From contig CALGAW010000036.1 in assembly GCA_937959115.1 (NCBI GenBank), forward strand, positions 62,001 to 126,000: a DNA stretch of 64,000 nt. Reading direction: 5' to 3'. Numbering within the stretch: position 1 is the stretch's first letter; every line of letters starts with the position of its first letter. The notes beneath the pieces were generated by a model. The model was not told where the DNA came from. It saw nothing but the letters and a program-made list of their open reading frames with translations, and searched no databases. This document shows positions 33,771-41,949 of this stretch, in pieces. The position numbers and the translations under genes were made by a program. Source of the stretch: an uncultured Saprospiraceae bacterium. Its GTDB lineage: Bacteria > Bacteroidota > Bacteroidia > Chitinophagales > Saprospiraceae.

Positions 33771-36563
33771 ATGAGGACTATAATATTCCTTATTCTCTCT
33801 TGTTTCGTGATCAATATTGCGACAGGACAAATAAAGACTCCAGTTAAATGGAGCTTTGACAAAAAACAGGTATCAGATAATGAGTACGATCTCATCTTCA
33901 AAGCTAAAATAGATGATGGGTGGCATGTCTATTCCCAGTTTCTAGAAAGTGACGAGGGACCAGTAGCGACTTCCTTCAACTTTGAAGATATCAAAGGATA
34001 TGAAGTCGTTGGAAAAACGAAAGAAGATGGTGAATTGACTACAAAATTCAGTTCACTATTCGGCATGAATCTAGCCTATTTTGACAATCATGCTACGTTT
34101 ACTCAGCGTGTAAAAGTTGCTGGGTCAAGTGCAAAAGCAACAGGCTATCTTGAATTTATGACGTGTGATGATGTGCAATGCCTTCCTCCCACACCAATCG
34201 ATTTTACATTTGACTTAGCAGCAGGAGGCTCACCAAAGCCGAAAGCAGCTCCAAAGCCAACCGTAGAAACTAAACCAACGCCAACAACAACAATAAAGCC
34301 ACCAACAACTCCAGAACCAGAGAAAAAACCAATCAACGGTTCACTCTTCCCTGGTAAAAAGGATGGTGGTACAACAAGCATACAAGCACCACCACCTGTT
34401 AAAACGGTGCCAGTGCCTGTACCAGCCCCTCCCAAAGAGCAACCGGTTGTCAAAACGCCTAAGCCCTTCAAAAAGGCAAAGGAGATCAAGGAAACTGTGG
34501 TGAAGAATTCCCAGAAAAAGCCAACGCTGGGAAAGGGAAAACCTCCAACGCAAGTTGCTGAGGAGGATAACAAGGCAATCGCACAAGCGGACATTCCTCC
34601 AACCAATATCCTAAAAAACCTAGGAGGCAATACGAGTACAGAAATATTCGCACCAGTCAAATGGATCTTCAATAGCAAGAAAATCAGCGATACTGAATTT
34701 GATTTAGTTTTGACGGCCAAGATCGACGACGGATGGTATGTTTATTCTCAGGTGATTGAAGGAGAAGGACCAATTCCAACATCCTTTGAGATTGAAGACC
34801 CAAAAGGCATTGAACTAGTAGGTAAAGCGAAGGAGCGCGGTAAAGAAAAGTCAGGCTTTGATCCCGTTTTTGGGATTGATCTCAAGAAGTTTAGCCAAAA
34901 CATGACCCTTATCCAACGGTTGAAAGTACCTGCGGGAACAGAAACTGTGAACGGGTTTGTTACTTATATGACATGCAACAATGAACGTTGCCTACCACCA
35001 ACTGACGTAGATTTTAGTTTGACGCTAGGTGAAGACAATGCTATTGCAGATGCTGGTGGAGATAAAGTCGGAGTAACAGGAGGAAGTGGCAAATTTGGTG
35101 AGCCAGTCAATGATTGCGGAAATAAAAAGGACTTTTCCAACCTCTGGTTGATCTTTTTATTGGGATTTGGTGGAGGTCTGATTGCCTTATTGACACCATG
35201 TGTGTTCCCAATGATTCCTTTGACAGTTGGCTTCTTTACCAAGCAAAGTGATAATAAAGCTGCTGGAATTAAGAATGCTTTAATTTACGGCCTTTCTATC
35301 ATCGTCATATATGTTAGTTTGGGGATGGTTTTAACCTTGATCTTCGGGCCACAAGTGATGAATGATATTTCTACCAACGGGTTTGTAAATATGCTGTTCT
35401 TTGTGCTGTTTGTCGTGTTTGCCTTTTCGTTTTTCGGGTTTTTCGAAATCCGTTTACCGAGCTCTTGGGCGAATAAAACAGATGCACTTGCTGGAAAAGG
35501 TGGATTACTAGGAATATTCTTTATGGCGTTTACGTTAGGTATTGTTTCCTTCTCTTGTACAGGACCAATTATCGGAACCTTACTAGTAGAAGCGGCAAAA
35601 TCAACGGCCTCTATTGATGGGGGAATCTCTTGGGGACCACCGATTGGTATGTTAGGATTTGCGACAGCGTTAGCACTTCCATTTACGTTGTTTGCTGCTT
35701 TTCCAGGTTGGTTAAACTCCCTTCCGAAGTCAGGTGGCTGGATGAACACTGTAAAGGTGGTACTTGGATTCCTTGAGCTGATGCTTGCATTGAAATTCCT
35801 TTCGATTGTAGATTTAGCGTATCACTGGAACTTCTTGAAATTTGAGTTGTTCATGGGTCTCTGGGCGATTTTAGCGCTTGGCCTTACCTTATATTTATTT
35901 GGTATCATCCGCTTTCCGCACGACGGTCCTCGGAAGAAACTTGGATTGGCGCGTTTAGCAACAGCAATCGGCTCCTTAGTTTTGACAGGTGCGTTTACTT
36001 ATAGTCTATTGACTTATACACCTTTGTATGTCACTAGTGGGTTGGCTCCTGCTGTGCACTATAACTTCTTCCGACCAGTGAAGTGTCCACACAACTTAGA
36101 TTGCTTTAAAGACTATGAGGAAGGGTTGGCATATGCTAAGAAGCACAAGAAGCCAATGCTGATCGATTTTACGGGCTATGGCTGTGTAAACTGTCGTAAA
36201 ATGGAAGAGTTCGTATGGCCAAAGCCGGAGATCATGAAGCGATTGAGAGAGGATTTTGTGGTAGTGTCATTGTACGTAGACGATAAGACCAAACTAGATC
36301 AAAAGTACACCTCTAAATTCGACGGAAAGACTAAGCGGACAGTAGGCAACAAGTGGGCAGATTTCCAAGCCACACACTTTAATGCCAACTCCCAACCCTA
36401 TTATGTCTTGGCTTCCCACGAGGAAAGGTTACTTAGTCTGCCAAAGGAGTATACGCCTGATGCTGCAGAGTTCGCAAACTTTTTAGACTGTGGGCTTAAT
36501 TCGTTTTATGACGTGTGTCCTGAGTGTAAACTCGGAAATGGGGTTGGAATGAATAATAAGTAA
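33771..36563 (+). CDS. DsbD-type thiol:disulfide interchange protein with two N-terminal domains
   Basis: A 930-residue inner membrane protein that carries electrons from cytoplasmic thioredoxin to periplasmic proteins. After a signal peptide there are two similar DsbD-alpha-like domains (about 23-150 and 287-420). Both have the phrase KIDDGW-Y-VYSQ and a Cys pair (MTCDDVQCLPP; MTCNNERCLPP). A Pro/Lys/Thr-rich linker (150-285) joins them. The DsbD-beta membrane part has its redox Cys in LLTPCVFPMIPLTVG and VSFSCTGPIIGTLL. The C-terminal thioredoxin domain has FTGYGCVNCRKMEEFVWP. A standard DsbD has only one alpha domain, so the duplication is unusual. It is the only gene in its unit. Confidence 0.92.
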   Translation: MRTIIFLILSCFVINIATGQIKTPVKWSFDKKQVSDNEYDLIFKAKIDDGWHVYSQFLESDEGPVATSFNFEDIKGYEVVGKTKEDGELTTKFSSLFGMNLAYFDNHATFTQRVKVAGSSAKATGYLEFMTCDDVQCLPPTPIDFTFDLAAGGSPKPKAAPKPTVETKPTPTTTIKPPTTPEPEKKPINGSLFPGKKDGGTTSIQAPPPVKTVPVPVPAPPKEQPVVKTPKPFKKAKEIKETVVKNSQKKPTLGKGKPPTQVAEEDNKAIAQADIPPTNILKNLGGNTSTEIFAPVKWIFNSKKISDTEFDLVLTAKIDDGWYVYSQVIEGEGPIPTSFEIEDPKGIELVGKAKERGKEKSGFDPVFGIDLKKFSQNMTLIQRLKVPAGTETVNGFVTYMTCNNERCLPPTDVDFSLTLGEDNAIADAGGDKVGVTGGSGKFGEPVNDCGNKKDFSNLWLIFLLGFGGGLIALLTPCVFPMIPLTVGFFTKQSDNKAAGIKNALIYGLSIIVIYVSLGMVLTLIFGPQVMNDISTNGFVNMLFFVLFVVFAFSFFGFFEIRLPSSWANKTDALAGKGGLLGIFFMAFTLGIVSFSCTGPIIGTLLVEAAKSTASIDGGISWGPPIGMLGFATALALPFTLFAAFPGWLNSLPKSGGWMNTVKVVLGFLELMLALKFLSIVDLAYHWNFLKFELFMGLWAILALGLTLYLFGIIRFPHDGPRKKLGLARLATAIGSLVLTGAFTYSLLTYTPLYVTSGLAPAVHYNFFRPVKCPHNLDCFKDYEEGLAYAKKHKKPMLIDFTGYGCVNCRKMEEFVWPKPEIMKRLREDFVVVSLYVDDKTKLDQKYTSKFDGKTKRTVGNKWADFQATHFNANSQPYYVLASHEERLLSLPKEYTPDAAEFANFLDCGLNSFYDVCPECKLGNGVGMNNK

Positions 36564-36746
36564 ATTGCTGAGATATAGCACGTTGTGCGTATGTTCAATA
36601 AAAAGTAATATTTTTTGTTAAAAATATGCAACAAAAATCTAAATGAGGCGTAATATTAACTACCGAACATTTTAGAACAGAAACAAACATCGGGGGGCTG
36701 CTAGGTTTTATACCCTGCAGCCTTTATTTATTTTAGGAAGAGATGA

Positions 36747-36775
36747 ACTACCAATCTTGGTGGTTTTTTATTTTT
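36747..36775 (+). terminator. Intrinsic terminator on the plus strand
   Basis: A 7-bp stem ACTACCA / TGGTGGT (one G-U pair) with a 4-base loop is followed by a T-rich tail TTTTTATTTTT. Together with a GC-richer hairpin just upstream (about 36694-36721) it would end the DsbD-like transcript. Confidence 0.7.
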
Positions 36776-36844
36776 ACGTAAGGTGTTACTTGAGTTTGGG
36801 CAAACCTTACACCCGTTCAACCATTCGGTAGGAAATAATTAAAC

Positions 36845-36873
36845 GAAAAAAGTCCTAGGGTAATCCTAGGACT
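36845..36873 (-). terminator. Intrinsic terminator of dnaN
   Basis: A perfect 9-bp stem AGTCCTAGG / CCTAGGACT with a 5-base loop is followed on the minus strand by TTTTTCG. It lies about 30 bases after the dnaN stop codon. Confidence 0.85.
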
Positions 36874-36903
36874 CATATATTCTTTTAAAAACTAGTTCCT
36901 TTG

Positions 36904-38019
36904 TTACTTATTCAACATAACAGGCATGATTAACATAAGAATGTCAATCTCTTCGTTATCGTCAGAAGGAATAATGATTCCTGCTTTTGTTGGTGTTGAA
37001 AGCTCAATTTTAACTTCATCCGTATCCATTGCACTCAACATCTCTACTAGGAACTTAGCATTAAATCCAATACTTAGCGTATCTCCATCGTAAGCACAAA
37101 CAAGCTGTTCAGTTGCCTCGTTAGAGAAGTCAAGATCTTGTGCAGAAACGGTTAGACTACCTGGGTTGATGTTTAGGATGACCTGATTTGTTGTTTTGTT
37201 TGCATAGATAGCAATCCGCTTAAGTGAGTTCTGAAAGTCAGATTTGTTCACTGTTACTACATTCGGGTTCTCCGTAGGGATAACCGCGTTATAGTCAGGA
37301 TAACGGGCATCAATCAACCGACAAACAAGTTGTACATCATCAAAATTAAAAAAGGCATTGGCTTTGTTGAATGATAGTTTAACATCACCACCATTTGGCA
37401 ACACGCCTTTCAACAGCTGAAGTGCTTTTTTAGGAATGATGAAAGAGGTAGAGACCTCGCTATTTGCCTTGTTATAAACATGTTTAACCAACTTGTGTGC
37501 ATCTGTCGCAACACAAGTGATCTTATTAAAATCTACTTGAAAGAAAACGCCGCTCATTGCTGGTCGCAATTCATCATTACTCGTAGCAAACAGTGTTTTA
37601 GCAATTGAATTGGCTAAGACTGACGAAGGCACATTGACAAAATCTACAGAATCTGGCTCAGGGATCTGCGGAAAATCTGCTCCATTTTCACCAGCCAATT
37701 TGTATTTACCATATGCTGAAGTAATCTCAATCGCAAACGTCTCATCATCTACTACAATCGTGATTGGTTGATCTGGCAACGCTTTCAAGGTCTCCAATAA
37801 AATCTTACCAGGAATAGCGACCTTACCATTTGCGTCTGCTTGGATTTCAATTGAAGTGATAATTGAAGTTTCCAAATCAGTTGCCGCAATGGTTAGTGTA
37901 TTTCCATCTATTGTAAACAAAAAATCCTCTAGGATTGGCAATACAGGGTTAGAACCAATGGCCCCAGCGACTACTTGCAATTGTTTTAACAAATCGGATG
38001 AAGACGTGCTGAACTTCAT
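36904..38019 (-). CDS. dnaN: DNA polymerase III beta sliding clamp
   Basis: DnaN (371 residues, normal length) forms a ring around DNA and tethers replicative and repair polymerases. The three-domain clamp shows MKFSTSSSDLLKQLQVVAGA at the N-terminus, VAIPGKILLETLKALPD, the middle segment ALQLLKGVLPNGGDVKLSFN and the conserved CRLIDARYPDYNAVIP; it closes with ILMLIMPVML. It is a single-gene unit with its own promoter and terminator. Neither dnaA nor recF lies next to it, so this is not a classical dnaA-dnaN origin region. Confidence 0.98.
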   Translation of the reverse strand: MKFSTSSSDLLKQLQVVAGAIGSNPVLPILEDFLFTIDGNTLTIAATDLETSIITSIEIQADANGKVAIPGKILLETLKALPDQPITIVVDDETFAIEITSAYGKYKLAGENGADFPQIPEPDSVDFVNVPSSVLANSIAKTLFATSNDELRPAMSGVFFQVDFNKITCVATDAHKLVKHVYNKANSEVSTSFIIPKKALQLLKGVLPNGGDVKLSFNKANAFFNFDDVQLVCRLIDARYPDYNAVIPTENPNVVTVNKSDFQNSLKRIAIYANKTTNQVILNINPGSLTVSAQDLDFSNEATEQLVCAYDGDTLSIGFNAKFLVEMLSAMDTDEVKIELSTPTKAGIIIPSDDNEEIDILMLIMPVMLNK

Positions 38020-38118
38020 ATTATGTCGTTTTCTTTAACTTGGGTGAATAATTCCATCAAATAGGCATGTAAATCAAGCTATTAAAGTTTATGATACCGC
38101 CTTATTGATGAGTTTGGG

Positions 38119-38126
38119 CAAAAATA
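38119..38126 (-). promoter_or_regulatory. -7 box of the dnaN promoter
   Basis: On the minus strand this reads TATTTTTG, an exact TAnnTTTG match. It lies 99 bases upstream of the dnaN ATG. Confidence 0.45.
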
Positions 38127-38300
38127 CAAGTTCTTATCAACTTTTTTGGTATAAAATAATAACTTAATTTTCTGAAAAGGAGGAAAGAAGAAGATAATGG
38201 TCAATTATTAATGTTTAATTATTAATTATTTACTGTAGAAATCCGTATTACGTGTTTGACTTTGTTTTCGTTTGTCTCCTTGACTTTTGTGATAAACAGC

Positions 38301-39326
38301 TTAAAAAAGACGTCCGTTTTCTGCTGGGGGAACGATGTTAAGGTGACGATATGCCTTTTCAGTTGCTTCTCTTCCGCGAGCGGTTCGTTGAAGGTAACCT
38401 TCTTGTATTAAGAAGGGTTCGTGCACTTCCTCTATGGTTCCTGCTTCTTCTCCTACAGCAGTAGCAATGGTGGAGATACCTACTGGTCCACCTTTAAATT
38501 TATTAATAATGGCGGAGAGTATTCGGTTATCCATTTCGTCAAGGCCACTTTCGTCAACGTTTAGGGCGGAAAGTCCAAATTGTGCGATCTTTAAATCTAC
38601 TTTACCGTTTCCTTTTACTTGAGCGAAGTCTCGAATTCTTCTTAACAAGGCATTGGCAATTCGAGGGGTGCCTCTGCTGCGACGAGCAATTTCCCTTGCT
38701 CCATCTTTAGAGATTTCGACATCTAGGATTGCTGCAGACCGTGTTACAATATGAATCAATGTTGGGATATCGTAGTAATCGAGGTGGCAGTTGATCCCAA
38801 AACGAGCACGCATTGGAGCGGTCAGTAATCCCATTCGCGTGGTGGCACCGACTAGGGTAAATGGGTTGAGAGTGATCTGTATGCTACGTGCATTTGGGCC
38901 AGAATCGATTAATATGTCAATCCGATAATCCTCCATTGCGGAATAGAGGTATTCTTCTACGACATTATTAAGCCGATGGATTTCATCAATAAAAAGAACA
39001 TCGCCCTCTCCTAGGTTTGTCAACAGTCCTGCAAGATCTCCAGGTTTTTCTAGAACGGGCCCAGAAGTCAATTTCATATCCGCTCCTAGTTCGTTGGCGA
39101 TGATATGAGAAAGGGTTGTTTTTCCTAGTCCTGGAGGGCCATGTAGTAGCACATGATCTAAGGCTTCGTCTCTGCCTCTAGCTGCTTGGATGAAAATACC
39201 TAAGTTTTCGACTAGTTTAGGCTGTCCCGCGAAGTCTGATAACTCTTGAGGGCGCAGCGATTTTTCCATGTTTTTGTCCTCATGGGAAAGATTCTCATCA
39301 CTAGCATCAAGGTGGGGGTTTTGCAT
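38301..39326 (-). CDS. ruvB: Holliday junction branch migration helicase RuvB
   Basis: RuvB (341 residues) is the AAA+ motor that, with RuvA, drives branch migration of Holliday junctions. Motifs: [13 protein letters not shown], Walker [17 protein letters not shown], Walker [11 protein letters not shown], sensor [18 protein letters not shown], the Arg finger region [20 protein letters not shown], and the C-terminal winged helix [19 protein letters not shown] 39326 gives the usual short pre-sequence; the longer ORF from 39368 would add an unrelated hydrophobic stretch. A possible promoter overlaps the hairpin upstream. Confidence 0.97.
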   Translation of the reverse strand: MQNPHLDASDENLSHEDKNMEKSLRPQELSDFAGQPKLVENLGIFIQAARGRDEALDHVLLHGPPGLGKTTLSHIIANELGADMKLTSGPVLEKPGDLAGLLTNLGEGDVLFIDEIHRLNNVVEEYLYSAMEDYRIDILIDSGPNARSIQITLNPFTLVGATTRMGLLTAPMRARFGINCHLDYYDIPTLIHIVTRSAAILDVEISKDGAREIARRSRGTPRIANALLRRIRDFAQVKGNGKVDLKIAQFGLSALNVDESGLDEMDNRILSAIINKFKGGPVGISTIATAVGEEAGTIEEVHEPFLIQEGYLQRTARGREATEKAYRHLNIVPPAENGRLF

Positions 39327-39360
39327 AAAACCAGTTCTGTTTATTAAAATAAAAAATGCA

Positions 39361-39398
39361 AGATACAAAGTAAAGAATGGTTCTTCAACTTTGTATCT
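39361..39398 (-). terminator. Intrinsic terminator of the DUF6970 gene
   Basis: An 11-bp perfect stem (AGATACAAAGT / ACTTTGTATCT) continues in a 5-bp inner stem (AAGAA / TTCTT) with a TGG loop. On the minus strand a T-rich tail (GCATTTTTTATTTT) follows after four bases. It separates the DUF6970 gene from ruvB. Confidence 0.75.
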
Positions 39399-39434
39399 CG
39401 CACCTATAAAATTATCCTGCTATTCAGGCCTTGT

Positions 39435-39833
39435 TTATTCTGTGGTGGTTATTCCTTCAGCTTCCCAGATAATTTGTTCACTTGTTAATTGCTTAAACAT
39501 TCCATGACAATCTCCACCTGTGAAGCCACCATCCGTACAAATTCTATTGTTGTTACAATCGTAAAGGAAACTTTGAAAATCACAACATTTTAAGATCTTA
39601 AAGAAATAAACGATATTTTCTTGGTGATCGTAACGAATGACCTGCTCTATCTTATGTTTCGTAATAAGATCGTTCATCCATTCGATCTTAGTTGGATCTT
39701 TCGGAGTTCTATCGCAAGGGTTTTCATTGCTGTATGATCCATTGTCAGTATCACCACTTCCAGAGCTAGGTCCAGTTGTTCCGCAGGAAGGTAAAATAAA
39801 GACAATTGCTAATAAGAATAATAAATTTTTCAT
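39435..39833 (-). CDS. DUF6970 lipoprotein
   Basis: A 132-residue lipoprotein with lipobox IFILPSC and a Gly/Ser-rich tether (GTTGPSSGSGDTDNGS). The C-terminal domain is Cys-rich: FFKILKCCDFQSFLYDCNN and ICTDGGFTGGDCHGMF, which matches DUF6970, small secreted domains with paired cysteines and a GGxTGxGD signature. It probably sits on the outer membrane or periplasmic face with structural disulfides. The function is unknown. Confidence 0.8.
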   Translation of the reverse strand: MKNLLFLLAIVFILPSCGTTGPSSGSGDTDNGSYSNENPCDRTPKDPTKIEWMNDLITKHKIEQVIRYDHQENIVYFFKILKCCDFQSFLYDCNNNRICTDGGFTGGDCHGMFKQLTSEQIIWEAEGITTTE

Positions 39834-40186
39834 GATTGATAATTAAAAGTTAAATAACGTTATCATAGATTGATGCCAAATTACAAAAGAAATATGAATA
39901 ATTACCTAATATCCATAAACCAGACCAAGTATTCATTTAAAGCGATTATTTTAATTACGATGTTAAATTAAATTTCGTTTTTTTAATTAAAACACTTTCA
40001 ATAGCGATCCTTACAAGTCGTTGATAATTAAACCAGTAAGCATTTACAAAAAACACAATAAAAACAAAACCTACTGTTTATGAGGGAGATAGAACATTAT
40101 TGTCCAATATTTGGAGTAGTTTTTGCATTTAGTTTTAACTGAATTTAACATTAGCTTAACAAGTTTTACAAATATCCATCTTTCGA
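39834..40186 (+). other. Divergent intergenic region
   Basis: This 353-base AT-rich region separates the DUF6970 lipoprotein and the polysaccharide deacetylase. AATATTTG near 40110 is one base away from a -7 box. No exact promoter, terminator or small gene was recognised. Confidence 0.4.
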
Positions 40187-40840
40187 ATGTACTTAGTTAA
40201 AACACCAAAGTTTATACAAAACCTCTTCCCGAATTTCATTTGGAAAATTCAGGAAACGGAAAAGGTATTGTATTTAACATTCGATGATGGACCAATTCCT
40301 GAAGTAACTCCTTGGGTGCTTGATCAGTTAAAAGCATACGATGCCAAAGGGACATTCTTTTGTGTGGGTGAGAATGTAGAAAAACACAAAGCCATTTACA
40401 ATCAGGTAAAGGAAGAAGGGCACGCCGTTGCTAATCACACCTACAATCATCTAAATGGCTGGCTAGAAGAGAATGCCTCCTATTTCATAAATGTGAGAAA
40501 ATGCGCTGCTCTTGTAAAGTCTAATCTGTTTCGCCCTCCTTATGGAAAATTGAAGCGCAAACAGGCTCAGTTCCTGCAACGTCATTACCAAATAGTAATG
40601 TGGGATGTGTTAAGTGGTGATTTCGATCCCAAAATTTCTAAAGAAGAATGTCTTAAGAATGTTCTGGAATATGCAAAACCAGGATCTATCGTTGTGTTCC
40701 ATGATAGCCTAAAGGCGATGGATAAGCTAAAGTACGCACTTCCTAAAGTGTTGAAGCATTATAGTGATCTGGGGTATTCTTTTCAACTGTTGGATGCTGA
40801 TCAGCATCAGGTTTCTAAGCCGAATTACAAAATTGCTTAG
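40187..40840 (+). CDS. Polysaccharide deacetylase (NodB fold)
   Basis: A 217-residue carbohydrate esterase family 4 enzyme that removes acetyl groups from glycans such as peptidoglycan or chitin oligomers. NodB motifs occur in order: motif 1 LTFDDGPIPEVT with the catalytic and metal Asp, motif 2 HTYNH with the two His ligands, motif 3 FRPPYGK, motif 4 MWDVLSGDFD and motif 5 VVFHDSLKA. No signal peptide is evident, as in several Bacteroidota homologues, so cellular location is uncertain. The gene stands alone. Confidence 0.9.
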   Translation: MYLVKTPKFIQNLFPNFIWKIQETEKVLYLTFDDGPIPEVTPWVLDQLKAYDAKGTFFCVGENVEKHKAIYNQVKEEGHAVANHTYNHLNGWLEENASYFINVRKCAALVKSNLFRPPYGKLKRKQAQFLQRHYQIVMWDVLSGDFDPKISKEECLKNVLEYAKPGSIVVFHDSLKAMDKLKYALPKVLKHYSDLGYSFQLLDADQHQVSKPNYKIA

Positions 40841-40936
40841 AATTTAGAGCTTCATATTGCAAACTGAAGATTTCGTAGAATAAAAATAAGTTATTGACCG
40901 CTTTCAAGGTATTCCTAGGCAATAAACAATTCAAAT

Positions 40937-41521
40937 CTATCGCCCAATCGTAAATTTCAAGAGATATTCATATCGATCCATCAAGTGACTTCCGTCAAAT
41001 ATACGCTGTACTGGGGCTTGTTTTACTGGTGGGGAATTTCTTCCAGCGTAAAAATTTATTGTCTCTATTCCTAGTAAATCATCATCTCCAAGCTGCTTAC
41101 TGAGGGCTAGTTCTGCTAGTGGACCATTTTTCCATTCTGGATCGCTGAAAACACGATTGAGTACTTGGTGATTTCGCTTGCTGGCATCAATTTCGTGATC
41201 TTGCTCAATTAGAGCGATCAATACTCGATTGGATTGACTTTTAATTGGCAGTAGATAAGGGATGTTTTTTGATTGATTTTCCTTCGTAAATTCTAGTAAA
41301 ATCAAGGTATCTGTCAAAATTTTATTCCGATGATCTAGTAAAAATACATGGATTTCTATTTCATCGTTCTTTGTAACTTCTTCACTTAGATTTTTTACGG
41401 TAAGTGTATTAAGCTGCAGCGTTTTTACTAATTGAGTAGTTGCTTTCTTGGATAAGCGGCAGCTTCCGAAAAACACCAGTCCAACAACAATCAGCACACC
41501 GAATATCAGTTTATCTGGCAT
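40937..41521 (-). CDS. Lipoprotein of unknown function
   Basis: A 194-residue protein with a clear lipoprotein signal: IFGVLIVVGLVFFGSC (Cys 21). The rest is soluble, with a predicted alpha/beta mix and a patch FLLDHRNKILTDTLILLEF. The C-terminal half has GPLAELALSKQLGDDDLLG. I do not recognise a family. It overlaps the upstream DUF952 gene by one base (TAATG on the minus strand), so the two are likely translationally coupled, although no shared pathway is apparent. Confidence 0.72.
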   Translation of the reverse strand: MPDKLIFGVLIVVGLVFFGSCRLSKKATTQLVKTLQLNTLTVKNLSEEVTKNDEIEIHVFLLDHRNKILTDTLILLEFTKENQSKNIPYLLPIKSQSNRVLIALIEQDHEIDASKRNHQVLNRVFSDPEWKNGPLAELALSKQLGDDDLLGIETINFYAGRNSPPVKQAPVQRIFDGSHLMDRYEYLLKFTIGR

Positions 41522-41862
41522 TAGAATGGTAGTTGAAAAGTGCCATCAAGTCCGAGCGAAAATGCGTATTCAGCAATCACAGCTTCATTGTTTAAATGAC
41601 CATAGATATGAGGAAACGGTTCTGTGCCACCACTTGTATTTTCATAAACCAGCTTAGAGGTAAGTGCTTTCGGATCAATCTTTAATAGTATGATTTCTTT
41701 TGTCTTATCAGCATGCTTGTTTGCAGACCGTAAAATCTGACTGTACGAGGAGCAGTGAATAAATCCTTCTTCATCAAAGCCTTCTGGCAGGTAGTTATTG
41801 GAAGCCTTGCCCGATTCCCACAGCTCTTTGGGAGTGAAATGGTAAATGTGTGGTGTTTTCAT
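41521..41862 (-). CDS. DUF952 family protein
   Basis: A 113-residue cytoplasmic protein of the DUF952 family. The signature is EGFIHCSSYSQILRSANKH, with KEIILLKIDPKALTSKLVYE and EPFPHIYGHLNNEAV later. This family has a fold related to ADP-ribosyltransferase-like and glutathione-transferase-associated proteins, but no assigned activity. ATG 41862 gives the usual MKTPHIYHFTPKELW opening; an upstream in-frame extension to 41925 is unlikely. It overlaps the lipoprotein gene by one base. Confidence 0.82.
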   Translation of the reverse strand: MKTPHIYHFTPKELWESGKASNNYLPEGFDEEGFIHCSSYSQILRSANKHADKTKEIILLKIDPKALTSKLVYENTSGGTEPFPHIYGHLNNEAVIAEYAFSLGLDGTFQLPF

Positions 41863-41949
41863 AAAATAGTTAGAGATTAAGTAAGTCTTTTTAATCGTCT
41901 TCATTTGAAAAAGACGCACGGACACGAATCTTATATCGAAATTCCGTTT

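Larger units (their letters stand above)
36564..36903 (+). other. Convergent intergenic region with three hairpins
   Basis: This 340-base stretch between the DsbD-like gene and dnaN contains a GGCTGC / GCAGCC hairpin (about 36694-36721), a second plus-strand terminator (36747-36775) and the minus-strand dnaN terminator (36845-36873). No coding ORF is seen. The region 36580-36690 is plain AT-rich DNA. Confidence 0.5.

Noticed and set aside
36904-39326. dnaN and ruvB together as a possible replication origin region
   Set aside because: There is no dnaA, no DnaA box cluster and no origin-like repeats. The two genes are separate units.
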